The notes: generated from the letters alone by a model not told the origin. Numbered from the stretch's first letter, positions 1-11,209 are shown. The stretch is DNA of 64,000 bases from Methyloversatilis discipulorum (GCF_000385375.1 NZ_ARVV01000001.1:1364001-1428000), one strand, 5' to 3'. Made by a program: numbers and translations.

Positions 1-1552
1 GGCCGAACTGGCGAAGAAGGACATTCCGGTGTCGCGCGAGGTTTGGCAGCGTGACAAGGCGGTCGAGTTCTTCAAGTCCATCGGCGAGCACTACAAGGCG
101 GAAATCATCGCGTCGATTCCGGCCGACCAGGACGTGTCGCTGTACCGCGAAGGCGATTTCATCGACCTGTGCCGCGGCCCGCACGTACCGTCCACTGGCA
201 AGCTCAAGGTGTTCAAGCTGATGAAGGTGGCCGGCGCCTACTGGCGCGGTGACGCGAAGAACGAAATGCTCCAGCGCATCTACGGCACGGCCTGGGCGAA
301 GAAGGATGAGCAGGACGCCTATCTGAACATGCTGGAAGAGGCGGAAAAGCGCGATCACCGTCGTCTGGCCAAGCAGCTCGACCTCTTCCACATGCAGGAA
401 GAGGCGCCGGGCATGGTGTTCTGGCACCCGAAGGGCTGGGTGGTGTGGCAGCAGATCGAGCAGTACATGCGCCATGCGCTCGACCGCGCTGGCTACCGCG
501 AAGTGAAGACGCCGCTGATGATGGACCGTGTGCTGTGGGAGAAGTCCGGCCACTGGGAGAACTACCGCGAGAACATGTTCACCACCGAGTCGGAGAAGCG
601 TGACTACGCGGTGAAGCCGATGAACTGCCCGGGTCACGTGCAGATCTTCAACAACTCGCTGCATTCCTACCGCGACCTGCCGCTGCGCATCGCCGAATTC
701 GGTTCCTGCCACCGCAACGAGCCGTCCGGCGCGCTGCATGGCCTGATGCGCGTGCGCGGTTTTGTGCAGGACGACGCGCACATCTTCTGTACCGAGGGCC
801 AGATCACGTCGGAGGTGATCGCCTTCAACGAACTTCTGCAGACCGTGTATCGCGATTTCGGTTTCACCGACGTCGCGGTCAAGCTGTCGCTGCGTCCGCC
901 GAAGCGGGCCGGTTCCGACGACGTGTGGGATCGCGCCGAAGCTGGCTTGCGCGACGCGCTGTCGGCGTCCGGCATGCAGTGGGAAGAACTGCCGGGCGAG
1001 GGCGCCTTCTATGGTCCGAAGATCGAGTACCACATCAAGGACGCGATCGGTCGCTCGTGGCAGTGCGGCACGCTGCAGCTCGATTTCGTGCTGCCTGAGC
1101 GTCTGTACGCCGAGTATGTGGCCGAGGACAACTCGCGTCAGCGTCCGGTCATGCTGCACCGCGCCGTGCTCGGTTCGCTCGAGCGTTTCATCGGCATCCT
1201 GATCGAAAACCACGCCGGAAACTTCCCTTTGTGGCTCGCGCCGGTGCAGGCGGTCGTGATGAGCATCACCGAAGCTCAGGCCGATTACGCTCAAACCGTT
1301 GCAAATGCGCTACGCGACGCCGGTCTGCGCGTCGAATGCGATTTGCGCGGAGAGAAAATAAACTATAAAATCCGCGAACATAGCTTGCAAAAGCTGCCTT
1401 ACCAGATTGTCGTAGGCGACAAGGAGAAGGCAGCGAACGTGGTGGCCGTGCGTGCCCGCGGAAATATCGATCTCGGGCAGATGCCTTTGAGCGACCTGAT
1501 TCAGCGTTTCGCTGATGAAATCGCTTCCCGGGGCATCGATCGCACGGCTTGA
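1..1552 (+). CDS. thrS: Threonyl-tRNA synthetase, 5' end outside window
   Basis: Charges tRNA-Thr in the cytosol. The reading frame is open from base 2, so the N-terminal TGS part (roughly 120-130 of about 640 residues) lies left of the window. Visible are the editing domain, the class II catalytic core with the zinc Cys in MNCPGH, motif 2 around [12 protein letters not shown], the zinc His in DDAHIF, motif 3 with [12 protein letters not shown], and the C-terminal anticodon-binding domain. The stop lies 25 bases before the AUC start of infC, as in the usual thrS-infC operon. The GTG at base 29 is internal, not a start. Confidence 0.97.
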   Translation, partial: AELAKKDIPVSREVWQRDKAVEFFKSIGEHYKAEIIASIPADQDVSLYREGDFIDLCRGPHVPSTGKLKVFKLMKVAGAYWRGDAKNEMLQRIYGTAWAKKDEQDAYLNMLEEAEKRDHRRLAKQLDLFHMQEEAPGMVFWHPKGWVVWQQIEQYMRHALDRAGYREVKTPLMMDRVLWEKSGHWENYRENMFTTESEKRDYAVKPMNCPGHVQIFNNSLHSYRDLPLRIAEFGSCHRNEPSGALHGLMRVRGFVQDDAHIFCTEGQITSEVIAFNELLQTVYRDFGFTDVAVKLSLRPPKRAGSDDVWDRAEAGLRDALSASGMQWEELPGEGAFYGPKIEYHIKDAIGRSWQCGTLQLDFVLPERLYAEYVAEDNSRQRPVMLHRAVLGSLERFIGILIENHAGNFPLWLAPVQAVVMSITEAQADYAQTVANALRDAGLRVECDLRGEKINYKIREHSLQKLPYQIVVGDKEKAANVVAVRARGNIDLGQMPLSDLIQRFADEIASRGIDRTA

Positions 1553-1577
1553 TTTTTTTCGTCTCGGGAGTACGAGC

Positions 1578-2102
1578 ATCAGTCAGCAAAAATCGCAGCG
1601 CACCAATTCGGAGATCAACGCCCCTGAAATCCGCCTCGTAGGCGACGAGGGCGAACAGCTTGGAATCATGTCTTCACGCCAGGCATTGGCCATGGCGGAA
1701 GAGGCTGGCCTTGATCTGGTCGAAATTGCGCCGCTTGCCAAGCCGCCGGTCTGTCGTCTGATGGACTTCGGCAAGTTCAAGTACCAGGAAGCCAAGCGCG
1801 CTGCCGAGGCGAAAGCCAAGCAGAAGCAGATCCAGGTCAAGGAAGTCAAGTTCCGTCCGGGTACGGACGAGGGTGACTACCAGATCAAGCTGCGCAACCT
1901 GACGCGCTTCCTTCAGGACGGCGACAAGGCGAAGGTCACCCTTCGTTTCCGCGGTCGTGAAATGGCGCACCAGGAGTTCGGTATCCGCCTGCTTGAGCGC
2001 GTGAAGACGGATCTCGAAGCACTGGCTGTGGTCGAGCAGTTTCCGAAGCTTGAAGGGCGACAGTTGATCATGGTGCTGGCTCCCCAGAAGAAGAAGGTCT
2101 GA
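1578..2102 (+). CDS. infC: Translation initiation factor IF-3 with AUC start
   Basis: IF-3 (174 residues) binds the 30S subunit and rejects wrong initiator tRNA and start codons. The N domain ([13 protein letters not shown]), the basic linker ([11 protein letters not shown]) and the C domain ([21 protein letters not shown]) are complete. No ATG or GTG fits: the only upstream ATG in frame lies inside thrS. An ATC at 1578, preceded seven bases upstream by GGGAG, gives a protein starting (M)[12 protein letters not shown], which aligns with E. coli IF-3. Non-AUG starts on infC are known to serve autoregulation through IF-3 discrimination; that this applies here is inferred. Confidence 0.95.
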   Translation: MSQQKSQRTNSEINAPEIRLVGDEGEQLGIMSSRQALAMAEEAGLDLVEIAPLAKPPVCRLMDFGKFKYQEAKRAAEAKAKQKQIQVKEVKFRPGTDEGDYQIKLRNLTRFLQDGDKAKVTLRFRGREMAHQEFGIRLLERVKTDLEALAVVEQFPKLEGRQLIMVLAPQKKKV

Positions 2103-2122
2103 CCGACGCTTCTCAGGAATCT

Positions 2123-2186
2123 GCCGGGGTGATACCCGGCGATGCGCGAGGCAAAAGCCTCGCGTCGCCGACACATCAGTGTCGGC
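2123..2186 (+). promoter_or_regulatory. Three-hairpin leader before rpmI-rplT
   Basis: Three consecutive perfect stem-loops lie between infC and rpmI: GCCGGG/CCCGGC (2123-2140), CGCGAGGC/GCCTCGCG (2145-2164, AAAA loop) and GCCGACAC/GTGTCGGC (2167-2186, ATCA loop). No T tract follows, so this is not a simple terminator. In E. coli L20 represses rpmI-rplT by binding folded RNA upstream of rpmI; a similar role here is inferred from position only. Confidence 0.55.
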
Positions 2187-2266
2187 AAAACAAGTATTCA
2201 CGGGTCTGAAAGTGCAGCGAGGGGTTCGCGGCCACCTGTGAAGATGACATAAATGGAGTTTTTGTC

Positions 2267-2464
2267 ATGCCCAAGATGAAGACCAAGAAGGGCGCTGCAA
2301 AGCGCTTCAAGGTCCGGGCGAGCGGCAGCATCAAGCGTTCGCAGGCGTTCAAGCGCCACATCCTCACCAAGAAGACCACCAAGTCGAAGCGTCAGCTTCG
2401 CGGTACGACGGCGGTGCACGCCACGGACGACGCACGCGTCCGCAACATGTTGCCCTACGCATAA
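2267..2464 (+). CDS. rpmI: 50S ribosomal protein L35
   Basis: Small basic protein of the large ribosomal subunit, 65 residues, the usual length. The N-terminus [14 protein letters not shown] and the KRHIL segment are diagnostic. GGAG about ten bases upstream supports the start. It sits between infC and rplT, 12 bases ahead of rplT, so the two are probably translated from one message and both fall under any L20-dependent control of the structured leader upstream. Confidence 0.97.
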   Translation: MPKMKTKKGAAKRFKVRASGSIKRSQAFKRHILTKKTTKSKRQLRGTTAVHATDDARVRNMLPYA

Positions 2465-2476
2465 GGAGGCCGAACC

Positions 2477-2836
2477 ATGCCGAGAGTGAAACGTGGCGTG
2501 ACGGCACGTGCCCGTCATAAGAAAGTTCTTGACCAGGCCAAGGGTTACCGCGGCCGTCGCAACAGTGTCTACCGGATCGCCAAAGAAGCGGTGATGAAGG
2601 CGGGGCAGTATGCCTACCGCGACCGTCGTCAACGCAAGCGTCAGTTCCGTTCGCTGTGGATCGTGCGTATCAACGCCGCCGCACGTGAGCTGGGCATGAC
2701 CTACTCCACGCTGATCAACGGCCTGAACAAGGCGTCGATCCAGGTGGACCGCAAGGTGCTGGCTGACCTCGCCGTGTTCGACAAGGCTGCGTTTGCCGCC
2801 ATTGCGAACCAGGCCAAGGCCAAGCTCGCCGCCTGA
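2477..2836 (+). CDS. rplT: 50S ribosomal protein L20
   Basis: Early-assembling 23S rRNA-binding protein, 119 residues, full length. It starts [18 protein letters not shown] and has the long basic helix with [12 protein letters not shown] and the globular part [24 protein letters not shown] from the end of rpmI provides the ribosome-binding site. In enterobacteria L20 is the autorepressor of this operon. A strong intrinsic terminator follows 14 bases after the stop, so pheST may be partly uncoupled from the ribosomal genes. Confidence 0.97.
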   Translation: MPRVKRGVTARARHKKVLDQAKGYRGRRNSVYRIAKEAVMKAGQYAYRDRRQRKRQFRSLWIVRINAAARELGMTYSTLINGLNKASIQVDRKVLADLAVFDKAAFAAIANQAKAKLAA

Positions 2837-2849
2837 GCGTCCCGTACGC

Positions 2850-2879
2850 AAAAAAAGGAGGCCAGGCCTCCTTTTTTTG
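2850..2879 (+). terminator. Intrinsic terminator after rplT
   Basis: GGAGGCC/GGCCTCC stem (2857-2871) flanked by seven A on the left and seven T on the right. The symmetry means it could act in both directions, but only plus-strand genes surround it. It separates infC-rpmI-rplT from pheS-pheT. Confidence 0.85.
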
Positions 2880-2899
2880 TCCCTGAAATACCCGGGTAG

Positions 2900-3937
<1,038 letters not shown>

Positions 3938-3949
3938 GGTTTCACTGAC

Positions 3950-6319
3950 ATGCAATTTTCCGAAAAGTGGTTGCGCAGCTTTGTCGATCCAGAGATCGAC
4001 ACCGCCGCGCTGTCTCACCTGCTGACGATGGCCGGCCTCGAAGTCGAGGAACTGGATCCGGCAGCGGCGGCCTTCACCAGCGTCGTGGTTGCGGAAGTGC
4101 TGTCGGTGGCACCGCACCCGGACGCGGATCGCCTGCGCGTCTGCCAGGTCAATGCCGGCGGCGAGCCGTTGCAGATCGTCTGTGGCGCGCCGAACGTCGC
4201 CGCAGGCATGAAGGTGCCCTGCGCCATCGTGGGTGCGAAATTGCCGGGCATCGACATCAAGCGCGCCAAGCTGCGCGGTGTCGAAAGCAGCGGCATGCTG
4301 TGTTCGGCACGGGAACTGGGCATCTCGGAAGAGGCCTCCGGTCTGCTCGCGCTGCCGGCCGATGCGCCGGTGGGCACCAGCATCCGTGAATACCTCGATC
4401 TCGATGACAATGTGTTCGTCATCAAGCTCACGCCCAACCGGGCGGACTGCTTCGGCATGACCGGCATCGCCCGCGAGGTCGCAGCGCTGACCGGTGCGCC
4501 GCTGAGCCTGCCGACAGTTGCCTCCGCACCGGTGAGCATCGCCGACGTGCTGCCGGTGAAGGTCGAGCACGCCGATCTGTGTGGTCGCTTTTCAGGCCGC
4601 GTCATCCGAGGCGTCAACGCCCGTGCGGCGACGCCGGATTGGATGAAGCGCCGCCTGGAGCGTGCCGGCATGCGCTCGATTTCGGTGCTGGTCGACATTT
4701 CCAATTACGTCATGCTGGAAATGAACCGCCCGAACCACGTGTTCGATCTTGATCGCGTGCAGGGCGGCCTGCATGTGCGCTGGGCGAAGGCGGGCGAAAA
4801 GCTGGTGCTGCTGAATGAACAGACCATCGAACTCACCACCGATTGCGGCGTGATCGCCGACGACGCCGGTGTCGAAAGCTTTGCCGGCATCATGGGCGGC
4901 GCGTCGACCTCGTGCACCGACGACACGCGCAATGTCTATGTCGAGGCCGCCTTCTGGCTGCCCGATGCGATCCAGGGCCGTGCCCGTCGTTACGCCTTCT
5001 CCAGCGAAGCGGCACACCGCTTCGAGCGTGGCGTCGACTTCGCCGACACGGTGGCCGGCGTCGAGCGCGTCAGTCAGCTCATCCTTGAGTTGTGTGGCGG
5101 CCAGGCTGGTCCGGTCGATGACCAGATCACCGCACTGCCGTCGCGCGATCCGGTGCGCCTGCGTCCGGCCCGCGCGGCGCGTGTGCTTGGCATCCGTTTC
5201 AGCGAGGACCAGATCGCTGCGCTGCTCGGCCGCCTCGGCCTTGCATTCACGCGCGACGGTGCTGATTTCATCGTGCAGCCGCCGAGCTGGCGCTTCGATC
5301 TGCGCATCGAGGAAGACCTGATCGAGGAACTGGCGCGTCTGCACGGCTACGACAACATTCCGACCGTGCCGCCGGTGGGTCGCCTGGCGATGCCGGTGCT
5401 GCCGGAAGCGCAACGCGGCGCGTTTGCGCTGCGTCACCTGCTGGCTGACCGCGATTACCAGGAGGTGATCAATTTCGCCTTCGTCGAACGTCGCTGGGAA
5501 AGCGACTTCGCAGGCAACGATGCGCCGGTCGTGCTCGCCAATCCGATCGCCAGCCAGATGTCGGTCATGCGCTCGACGCTGATTGGTGGGTTGGTCGACA
5601 ACGTCGCCACCAACCGCCGTCGTCAGACCGAGCGCGTGCGGGTGTTCGAGATCGGCCGCTGTTTCGCGAAGGATGCCGGTGCCCAGCCGGTTGCCGGCTA
5701 TGCACAGACGCTGCGTATCGCGGCGCTGGCCTGGGGCGGTGACAGTGCCGAACAGTGGGGCGTCGCTACGCGCGCGGTCGACTTCTTCGACGTGAAGGCC
5801 GATGTCGAAGCGCTGCTGTGGCCGCGTCAGGCGACCTTCGCGGTGGCGCGACATCCGGCGTTGCATCCGGGGCGATCTGCGTCGGTCAGCCTCGACGGAC
5901 AGGTCATCGGCTGCATCGGAGAGCTGCACCCGGAACTGGTCCAGCGTTACGAGCTGGGTTCGGCGCCGGTGCTGTTCGAACTCGATCTCGAACCGCTGCT
6001 CGAAGTGCCGATGCCGGCACATCGCACGCTGTCGCGTCAGCCCTCGGTGCGTCGCGATATCGCGCTGCTGCTGCCGCGGACGACCGCCGCATCGGCTGTG
6101 CTCGACGGTCTGCGCAGCGTCGCGCCAGGCATCGTGCAGGAGATCGCACTGTTCGACCTGTATCAGGGCAAAGGCATTGCAGATACGGAAAAAAGCTTTG
6201 CTTTCCGTATACTTATGCAAGATACTGAACGTACTTTGGCGGACGCGGAAGTCGACGCGGCCGTGCAGGAACTGGTGAGCTATGCACAGCGTGAGTTCGG
6301 GGCAAGGCTGCGCGCCTGA
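3950..6319 (+). CDS. pheT: Phenylalanyl-tRNA synthetase beta subunit
   Basis: Beta subunit of PheRS, 789 residues, normal bacterial length. In order: an EMAP-type tRNA-binding domain (about 40-150; PHPDADRLRVCQV), the B3/B4 editing domain, a B5 domain (about 400-475), the catalytic-like core with EEDLIEELARLHGYDNIP, and a C-terminal ferredoxin-like anticodon-binding domain (about 695-789). It edits mischarged Tyr-tRNA and holds the tRNA anticodon. The next gene is ihfA, the conserved order in proteobacteria. Confidence 0.97.
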   Translation: MQFSEKWLRSFVDPEIDTAALSHLLTMAGLEVEELDPAAAAFTSVVVAEVLSVAPHPDADRLRVCQVNAGGEPLQIVCGAPNVAAGMKVPCAIVGAKLPGIDIKRAKLRGVESSGMLCSARELGISEEASGLLALPADAPVGTSIREYLDLDDNVFVIKLTPNRADCFGMTGIAREVAALTGAPLSLPTVASAPVSIADVLPVKVEHADLCGRFSGRVIRGVNARAATPDWMKRRLERAGMRSISVLVDISNYVMLEMNRPNHVFDLDRVQGGLHVRWAKAGEKLVLLNEQTIELTTDCGVIADDAGVESFAGIMGGASTSCTDDTRNVYVEAAFWLPDAIQGRARRYAFSSEAAHRFERGVDFADTVAGVERVSQLILELCGGQAGPVDDQITALPSRDPVRLRPARAARVLGIRFSEDQIAALLGRLGLAFTRDGADFIVQPPSWRFDLRIEEDLIEELARLHGYDNIPTVPPVGRLAMPVLPEAQRGAFALRHLLADRDYQEVINFAFVERRWESDFAGNDAPVVLANPIASQMSVMRSTLIGGLVDNVATNRRRQTERVRVFEIGRCFAKDAGAQPVAGYAQTLRIAALAWGGDSAEQWGVATRAVDFFDVKADVEALLWPRQATFAVARHPALHPGRSASVSLDGQVIGCIGELHPELVQRYELGSAPVLFELDLEPLLEVPMPAHRTLSRQPSVRRDIALLLPRTTAASAVLDGLRSVAPGIVQEIALFDLYQGKGIADTEKSFAFRILMQDTERTLADAEVDAAVQELVSYAQREFGARLRA

Positions 6320-6352
6320 GGCGGCAGGGCGACAGGAGTTGAAGGGAGCCGC

Positions 6353-6661
6353 ATGACCACACTGACCAAGGCCGAACTGGCGGAGATGCTGTTCGAACAA
6401 GTAGGGCTGAACAAGCGCGAAGCCAAAGATATGGTCGAAGCATTTTTTGACGAGATCCGCGACGCGCTTGAAAGCGGCGACGGCGTGAAGCTGTCGGGCT
6501 TCGGCAATTTCCAGCTGCGCGACAAGCCGCAGCGGCCCGGCCGCAACCCGAAAACCGGCGAAGAGATTCCGATTACGGCGCGGCGCGTCGTCACCTTTCA
6601 TGCCAGTCAGAAACTGAAGTCGGCAGTCGAGGGCATCGCCTACGATGGAAACGACGAATAA
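6353..6661 (+). CDS. ihfA: Integration host factor alpha subunit
   Basis: DNA-bending nucleoid protein, 102 residues, partner of IHF beta encoded elsewhere. It has the HU/IHF fold: [21 protein letters not shown], the [18 protein letters not shown] signature with the intercalating proline in the beta arm, and [17 protein letters not shown] and GGGAG precede the ATG. It overlaps the following MerR-type gene by 17 bases, so the two are probably translationally coupled. IHF also assists sigma-54 promoters, of which one candidate lies at 26.2 kb. Confidence 0.95.
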   Translation: MTTLTKAELAEMLFEQVGLNKREAKDMVEAFFDEIRDALESGDGVKLSGFGNFQLRDKPQRPGRNPKTGEEIPITARRVVTFHASQKLKSAVEGIAYDGNDE

Positions 6662-7013
6662 GGAATCGCAGGCGCTGCCTGCAATTCCTGCCAAGCGCTA
6701 TTTCACGATCGGCGAGGTCAGCGAACTGTGCGGCGTGAAGCCGCACGTGCTGCGCTACTGGGAACAGGAATTCACCCAGCTCAAGCCGGTGAAGCGGCGC
6801 GGCAACCGGCGCTACTACCAGCACCACGAAGTGCTGCTGGTGCGCCGTATCCGCCAGTTGCTGTACGAGGAAGGCTTCACCATCAGCGGTGCGCGCAACC
6901 GGCTCGACGATTCCGATCCCCGCGCGGCGGCAGCCGACGCTGCATCGACCGGCGGAATCGACGTCGCGGCGCTGCGCAGCGAACTCGAAGCGCTGCGCGA
7001 TCTGTTGAGCTGA
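6645..7013 (+). CDS. MerR-family transcriptional regulator
   Basis: Protein of 122 residues with an N-terminal MerR winged helix (about 18-85): [23 protein letters not shown], then RGNRRYY and [19 protein letters not shown]. The C-terminus is short and has no cysteine metal-binding motif, so the effector is unknown. It overlaps ihfA by 17 bases, a pairing common in beta- and gammaproteobacteria. The ATG at 6645 is the only start that keeps the full helix-turn-helix with a normal lead-in. Confidence 0.9.
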   Translation: METTNKESQALPAIPAKRYFTIGEVSELCGVKPHVLRYWEQEFTQLKPVKRRGNRRYYQHHEVLLVRRIRQLLYEEGFTISGARNRLDDSDPRAAAADAASTGGIDVAALRSELEALRDLLS

Positions 7014-7062
7014 ACGTATTCATTTTTAGTGCATCGCGGCCCCGCAAGCGGCAGTCCGCTGT

Positions 7063-7068
7063 TATACT
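7063..7068 (+). promoter_or_regulatory. -10 element of the tRNA-Pro gene
   Basis: TATACT lies 12 bases before the mature tRNA 5' end, a normal distance for a stable RNA promoter. No clear -35 box was found at the expected spacing, so this rests on the -10 match and position. Confidence 0.5.
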
Positions 7069-7079
7069 TGCAGGCTGAG

Positions 7080-7157
<78 letters not shown>

Positions 7158-7201
7158 TTTGTTTGTTTCCGGCAGTGCTGATGCGCTGGCCGATCTGCTC
7201 A

Positions 7202-7229
7202 AGCCGTTCCGTTCAGGAACGGCTTTTTG
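7202..7229 (+). terminator. Intrinsic terminator after tRNA-Pro
   Basis: Nine-pair stem AGCCGTTCC/GGAACGGCT with loop GTTCA, followed by a run of T. It lies 45 bases after the tRNA and ahead of the SLC13 transporter. Confidence 0.85.
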
Positions 7230-7298
7230 CTTTCTGGCGGTCACTGCGGCAGAGCGTTGTCGGCCACGCCGTCGTACCGCTCGGCACGGAGGAAGTCC

Positions 7299-8630
7299 AT
7301 GCGCATGTCCGCGCAGATGACCGGCGGCGTTGTGGGGACGTTGATCGCGCTGGCGGTCTATGTCCTGGGTCCGGCCGGTGACACGCTGCGCGCCGGTCTG
7401 GCCATCTTCGTGTTCATCGGCGCACTGTGGCTGACCCAGGCGCTGCCGCTGACTCTCACCGCACTGCTTGTGCCGGTGTGCGCTGTGCTGTCGGGCCTGA
7501 TGAGTGTGCAGCAGGCGCTCGCGCCCTTTGCCCATCCCATCATTTTCCTGTTCCTCGGTGGCTTCGCGCTCGCCGCCGCATTGTCGCGGCATGGCCTCGA
7601 TCGACTGCTCGCACGTCGCGTAATGGCGCTCGCCGGCGGACGTCGTCTGCGCGCGCATTTGCTGCTGTTCGGGCTCGTTGCTGCGCTGTCGATGTGGATC
7701 AGCAACACGGCGGCGGCCGTCATGGCGCTGCCGCTCGCGCTCGGACTGCTGCCCGCCACGGCGGATGCGCGCGAGCGCACCTTCGTGCTTCTCGGGGTCG
7801 CCTACAGCGCCAGCATAGGCGGCATCGGCACCCTGGTAGGCAGCCCGCCGAACGCCATCGCGGCGGCGCAGGCCGGAATCGGCTTCGCCGAGTGGATGCG
7901 CTTCGGCATTCCCGCGGTGTTGCTGCTGATGCCGCTGATGGTCGGTGTGCTGTGGTTGCTGTTGCGGCCACCTGTCGACGGCGACGCGCCCTTGCTAACA
8001 GAGGAGCATTACGCGTGGACACCGGGCGCGCTTCTGACGCTCGTCGTGTTTGCCTGCGCGGTGCTGGCCTGGGTGTTCGGCGCACCGCTGGGTCGCCTGC
8101 TCGGCGTGGCCGGCGACATCGATGCGCTGATCGCGTTGATCGTGCTGAGTGCACTCGTGGCGGGCCGGGCGGTCGAGTGGAAGGACGTCGAGCGGCAGAC
8201 CGAGTGGGGCGTGCTGCTGCTGTTCGGCGGCGGGCTTGCACTTGGTGCCGTGCTCGGAAGCAGCGGTGCAAGCAGCTATCTGTCCGACCGTCTGCTGAGC
8301 GTGATGGCCGACGCGCCGGGCTGGCTGATCGTGCTCGGCGTGGTGGCCTTCGTGGTCATGTTGACGGAGCTGGTGAGCAATACCGCTACTGCGGCGCTGC
8401 TGGTGCCCTTGCTCGTTGCGCTGGCACCCGATGTCGGCCTCGATCCGCGGGGACTGGCGGTGGCCGCGGCGATTTCGGCGTCCTGTGCCTTCATGCTGCC
8501 GGTCGCAACGCCGCCGAACGCTCTGGTGTTCGGCACCGGCGCCGTCGCGGCGCGCGACATGATGCGGTGCGGGCTGCTGCTCAACCTGGTCTGCATCCTG
8601 GTGATCTCCGCTCTCGTCGGCGTACTCTGA
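7299..8630 (+). CDS. SLC13/DASS-family transporter
   Basis: Inner-membrane carrier of the divalent anion:Na+ symporter family (dicarboxylates, sulfate or similar anions), 443 residues, with about a dozen hydrophobic segments in two repeats. Each repeat carries the family SNT hairpin motif: SNTAAAVMALP and SNTATAALLVP, each followed by a conserved proline-rich turn (GTLVGSPPNA; PVATPPNALVF). I chose the ATG at 7299 because GGAGGAAG lies just upstream; the frame is open 72 bases further. The substrate cannot be told from sequence. It stands alone between a terminator and the surE promoter. Confidence 0.88.
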   Translation: MRMSAQMTGGVVGTLIALAVYVLGPAGDTLRAGLAIFVFIGALWLTQALPLTLTALLVPVCAVLSGLMSVQQALAPFAHPIIFLFLGGFALAAALSRHGLDRLLARRVMALAGGRRLRAHLLLFGLVAALSMWISNTAAAVMALPLALGLLPATADARERTFVLLGVAYSASIGGIGTLVGSPPNAIAAAQAGIGFAEWMRFGIPAVLLLMPLMVGVLWLLLRPPVDGDAPLLTEEHYAWTPGALLTLVVFACAVLAWVFGAPLGRLLGVAGDIDALIALIVLSALVAGRAVEWKDVERQTEWGVLLLFGGGLALGAVLGSSGASSYLSDRLLSVMADAPGWLIVLGVVAFVVMLTELVSNTATAALLVPLLVALAPDVGLDPRGLAVAAAISASCAFMLPVATPPNALVFGTGAVAARDMMRCGLLLNLVCILVISALVGVL

Positions 8631-8659
8631 ACGCGTCCGGACGGCTGTGCGCGGCGCCG

Positions 8660-8668
8660 TGCTATAGT
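8660..8668 (+). promoter_or_regulatory. Extended -10 promoter upstream of surE
   Basis: TGCTATAGT is an extended -10 element (TGn plus TATAGT) in the 220-base gap between the transporter and surE. No -35 match is needed for this class and none is clear. The message would have a leader of about 175 bases ahead of surE. Confidence 0.5.
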
Positions 8669-8850
8669 CCGCGGCTGATTTCGCGGGGCTCCGGCAGGGC
8701 GTGCGGCGGTGTGCCGGCAAGCCCGACGGCAAGGCCTCGCGCCGTTTTCCCATGTGCGTCGCCGACATCCGGACCGCAATCCGGCCGCAGCTCCGGCGCA
8801 CTCGACCGGCACCCAGGCGTCCGGTCGCAACCTTCGTTCCGCAGCCTTTC

Positions 8851-9594
8851 ATGCGCATCCTGTTGTCCAACGACGACGGCTACTTTGCCCCCGGCCTCGA
8901 GGCGCTTGCCCGTGCGCTGACAGAGGTCGGTGATGTGACCGTCGTGGCCCCCGAGGCCGACCGCAGCGGCGCCAGCAATTCCCTTACGCTGGACCGCCCC
9001 CTCATCCTGCGCCGCGCGCGCAACGGTTTCTATTATGTCAATGGCACGCCGTCGGACTGCGTGCATCTGGCCGTGACCGGCATGCTCGACCATCTGCCGG
9101 ACATCGTCGTGTCCGGCATCAACGACGGCGCGAACATGGGCGACGACACGATCTACTCGGGCACCGTCGCCGCCGCCACCGAGGGCTTTCTGCTGGGCGT
9201 GCCGGCCATCGCGATGTCGATGACACGCAAGGGCAGTGCGCACTACGAAACCGCTGCCCGCATCGCCTGCGACCTGGTGCGCCGCCTGACCGAGCGACCC
9301 TTTGCGGCGCCGGTGCTGCTCAATGTGAACGTGCCCGACCTGTCGACCGAGGAACTGAAGGGGATACAGATCACCCGCCTGGGTCGGCGCCACAAGGCGG
9401 AACCGGTGGTGCGCACGATCAACCCGCGCAACGAGACTGTTTACTGGGTCGGCGCCGCAGGTGCCGCGCAGGACGCTGGCGACGGCACCGACTTCCACGC
9501 AACGGCGAACGGCTTTGCGTCGATCACGCCGCTGCAGATCGACCTCACGCACGTGGCCCAGATGGGGCAGGTCCGGGACTGGCTGGGCGCATGA
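8851..9594 (+). CDS. surE: 5'/3'-nucleotidase SurE
   Basis: Survival protein SurE, a divalent-metal nucleotidase and exopolyphosphatase, 247 residues. Metal ligands are seen in [15 protein letters not shown] (two Asp), in the SGAS(N) stretch and in [19 protein letters not shown]. The frame is open 150 bases upstream, but the protein family begins at [10 protein letters not shown], giving the ATG at 8851. It overlaps pcm by four bases (ATGA), and surE-pcm-nlpD-rpoS is a conserved stationary-phase cluster. Confidence 0.95.
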   Translation: MRILLSNDDGYFAPGLEALARALTEVGDVTVVAPEADRSGASNSLTLDRPLILRRARNGFYYVNGTPSDCVHLAVTGMLDHLPDIVVSGINDGANMGDDTIYSGTVAAATEGFLLGVPAIAMSMTRKGSAHYETAARIACDLVRRLTERPFAAPVLLNVNVPDLSTEELKGIQITRLGRRHKAEPVVRTINPRNETVYWVGAAGAAQDAGDGTDFHATANGFASITPLQIDLTHVAQMGQVRDWLGA

Positions 9595-10247
9595 CGTCGA
9601 AGGACGAGAGCCTCGCGCTGACGCGCGCACGGGCGCGCATGGTCGATCGACTGCGTGCGTCAGGCATCCGCGACGAGGGCGTGCTGGCGGCAATGCAGGC
9701 CATTCCGCGCCATCAGTTCGTCGAAGAGGCGCTGCGCAGCCGTGCCTACGAAGATACAGCGCTGCCGCTCGGTTATCAGCAGACCATTTCGCAGCCCTTC
9801 ATCGTCGCGCGCATGATTGAACTTCTGCGCGTCGGCGGACGTCCTCTCGGCAAGACGCTGGAGGTCGGTGCGGGTTGCGGCTATCAGGCCGCCGTATTGT
9901 CGAAGCTGGCAAAGGACGTCTACGCGGTCGAGCGCATCGCGCCGCTGCTCGAACTGGCCAAGCGCAATCTGCGTCCGCTGCGTCTGCCCAATGTGCGCTT
10001 GAAACATGCGGATGGCACGGTCGGTCTGGCCGCCGAAGCGCCCTTCGATACAATCATCGTCGCCGCGGCGGCCACCACCGTTCCGATGCCGCTGCTCGAG
10101 CAGCTGGCCGAAGGCGGCCGCCTCATCCTGCCGGTGGGCGCCGGCGACCAGACGCTGCGCATGATCGAGCATCAGCCGCAGCATCGCTTTGTCGAATCGA
10201 AACTGGATGCGGTGCGCTTCGTACCGCTCCTACCGGGGGTTGAATGA
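9591..10247 (+). CDS. pcm: Protein-L-isoaspartate O-methyltransferase
   Basis: Repairs isoaspartyl damage in aged proteins using S-adenosylmethionine; 218 residues, typical. The SAM-binding motif [14 protein letters not shown] lies near residue 85, preceded by the family segment [18 protein letters not shown]. It is coupled to surE and to nlpD by four-base ATGA overlaps on both sides, which argues for a single translationally linked operon. Confidence 0.95.
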   Translation: MTSKDESLALTRARARMVDRLRASGIRDEGVLAAMQAIPRHQFVEEALRSRAYEDTALPLGYQQTISQPFIVARMIELLRVGGRPLGKTLEVGAGCGYQAAVLSKLAKDVYAVERIAPLLELAKRNLRPLRLPNVRLKHADGTVGLAAEAPFDTIIVAAAATTVPMPLLEQLAEGGRLILPVGAGDQTLRMIEHQPQHRFVESKLDAVRFVPLLPGVE

Positions 10248-11209
10248 ATAGAAGGCTGTGTGCGCTGTCCGTCGTGAGCCTGCTGCTGGCCGCGTGCGCC
10301 GGCACGCGTCCGGCTCCGGTGGAGGACCGCACTTCGGCGCCGGCAGCCGCACCGACGGCTGCGCCTGCGGTGACCGCAGCGCCGGCCACACGTGCCGGCT
10401 TCCACATCGTGTCCAAGGGCGAGACGCTCTACAGCATTGCGCTGGAGCATGGTCAGGACTGGCGTGATCTGGTCATCTGGAACCGCATCGAGAATCCCAA
10501 TCTGATCCGCGTCGGACAGGAACTGCGCGTTGCGCCGCCTGAGGGCGCGGTCGAAATACGTCCCATCGTGACGCCGGGAGCGGTCGAGTCCCGACCGCTC
10601 GAGCCGGCGCCGCAGCAAGCGGCGGCAACTGCTGCAGCGACCGCGGAACCGGCCAACAGCACCGTGCTGAAGCGTGAGCCGCGCGGTGGCGTCGAAGCCT
10701 ATTCGGAAGAGGCGCTGGCGCGCATGAAGGGGGCGCCACTGGCAGCCGCCACCGTGGCACCGACACCGGCTGCTGCAGCGGCCGCGACGACGCCGGCAAC
10801 GCCCGTCGTCGCGCCCGAGTCGTCCCGCTCGGAGGACGGTATCGAATGGAGCTGGCCGGCACAGGGCCGCATCATCGGCCGCTTCGGGGAAGGATCGAGC
10901 AAGGGCGTGGACGTCAGCGGCAAGCTTGGTGATCCGGTGCTCGCCGCGGCCGGCGGACGTGTCGTGTATGCGGGCGAGGCGATGCGCGGTTATGGCAAAC
11001 TGGTCATCATCAAGCATGACAACACCTATCTGTCCGCGTACGCGCACAACAGCAGAATCCTGGTTCAGGAACGCGATACGGTGAAACGCGGACAAAGGAT
11101 AGCCGAGCTCGGTGACACCGATACCGAAGCCGGCAAGCCCCGGCTGCACTTCGAAATACGGCGCCAGGGCAAGCCCGTCGATCCGCTGAAGTATCTGCCA
11201 CCGAGATAG
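10244..11209 (+). CDS. nlpD: Murein hydrolase activator NlpD
   Basis: Outer-membrane lipoprotein that activates septal amidases, 321 residues. It has a lipoprotein signal (lipobox LLAAC, Cys at residue 18), a LysM peptidoglycan-binding domain (about 48-95; [18 protein letters not shown]), an Ala/Pro-rich linker and a LytM/M23 domain (about 210-320). The LytM metal site is degenerate: the HxxxD motif is replaced by KGVDVSG, although YAHN and LHFEIR remain. That matches non-catalytic NlpD of E. coli. In enterobacteria a main rpoS promoter lies inside nlpD; rpoS begins only five bases after its stop. Confidence 0.93.
   Translation: MNRRLCALSVVSLLLAACAGTRPAPVEDRTSAPAAAPTAAPAVTAAPATRAGFHIVSKGETLYSIALEHGQDWRDLVIWNRIENPNLIRVGQELRVAPPEGAVEIRPIVTPGAVESRPLEPAPQQAAATAAATAEPANSTVLKREPRGGVEAYSEEALARMKGAPLAAATVAPTPAAAAAATTPATPVVAPESSRSEDGIEWSWPAQGRIIGRFGEGSSKGVDVSGKLGDPVLAAAGGRVVYAGEAMRGYGKLVIIKHDNTYLSAYAHNSRILVQERDTVKRGQRIAELGDTDTEAGKPRLHFEIRRQGKPVDPLKYLPPR

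Noticed and set aside
4592..6694. 700-residue minus-strand frame opposite pheT and ihfA
   Set aside because: Shadow frame caused by high GC codon use in pheT; no recognisable domain.
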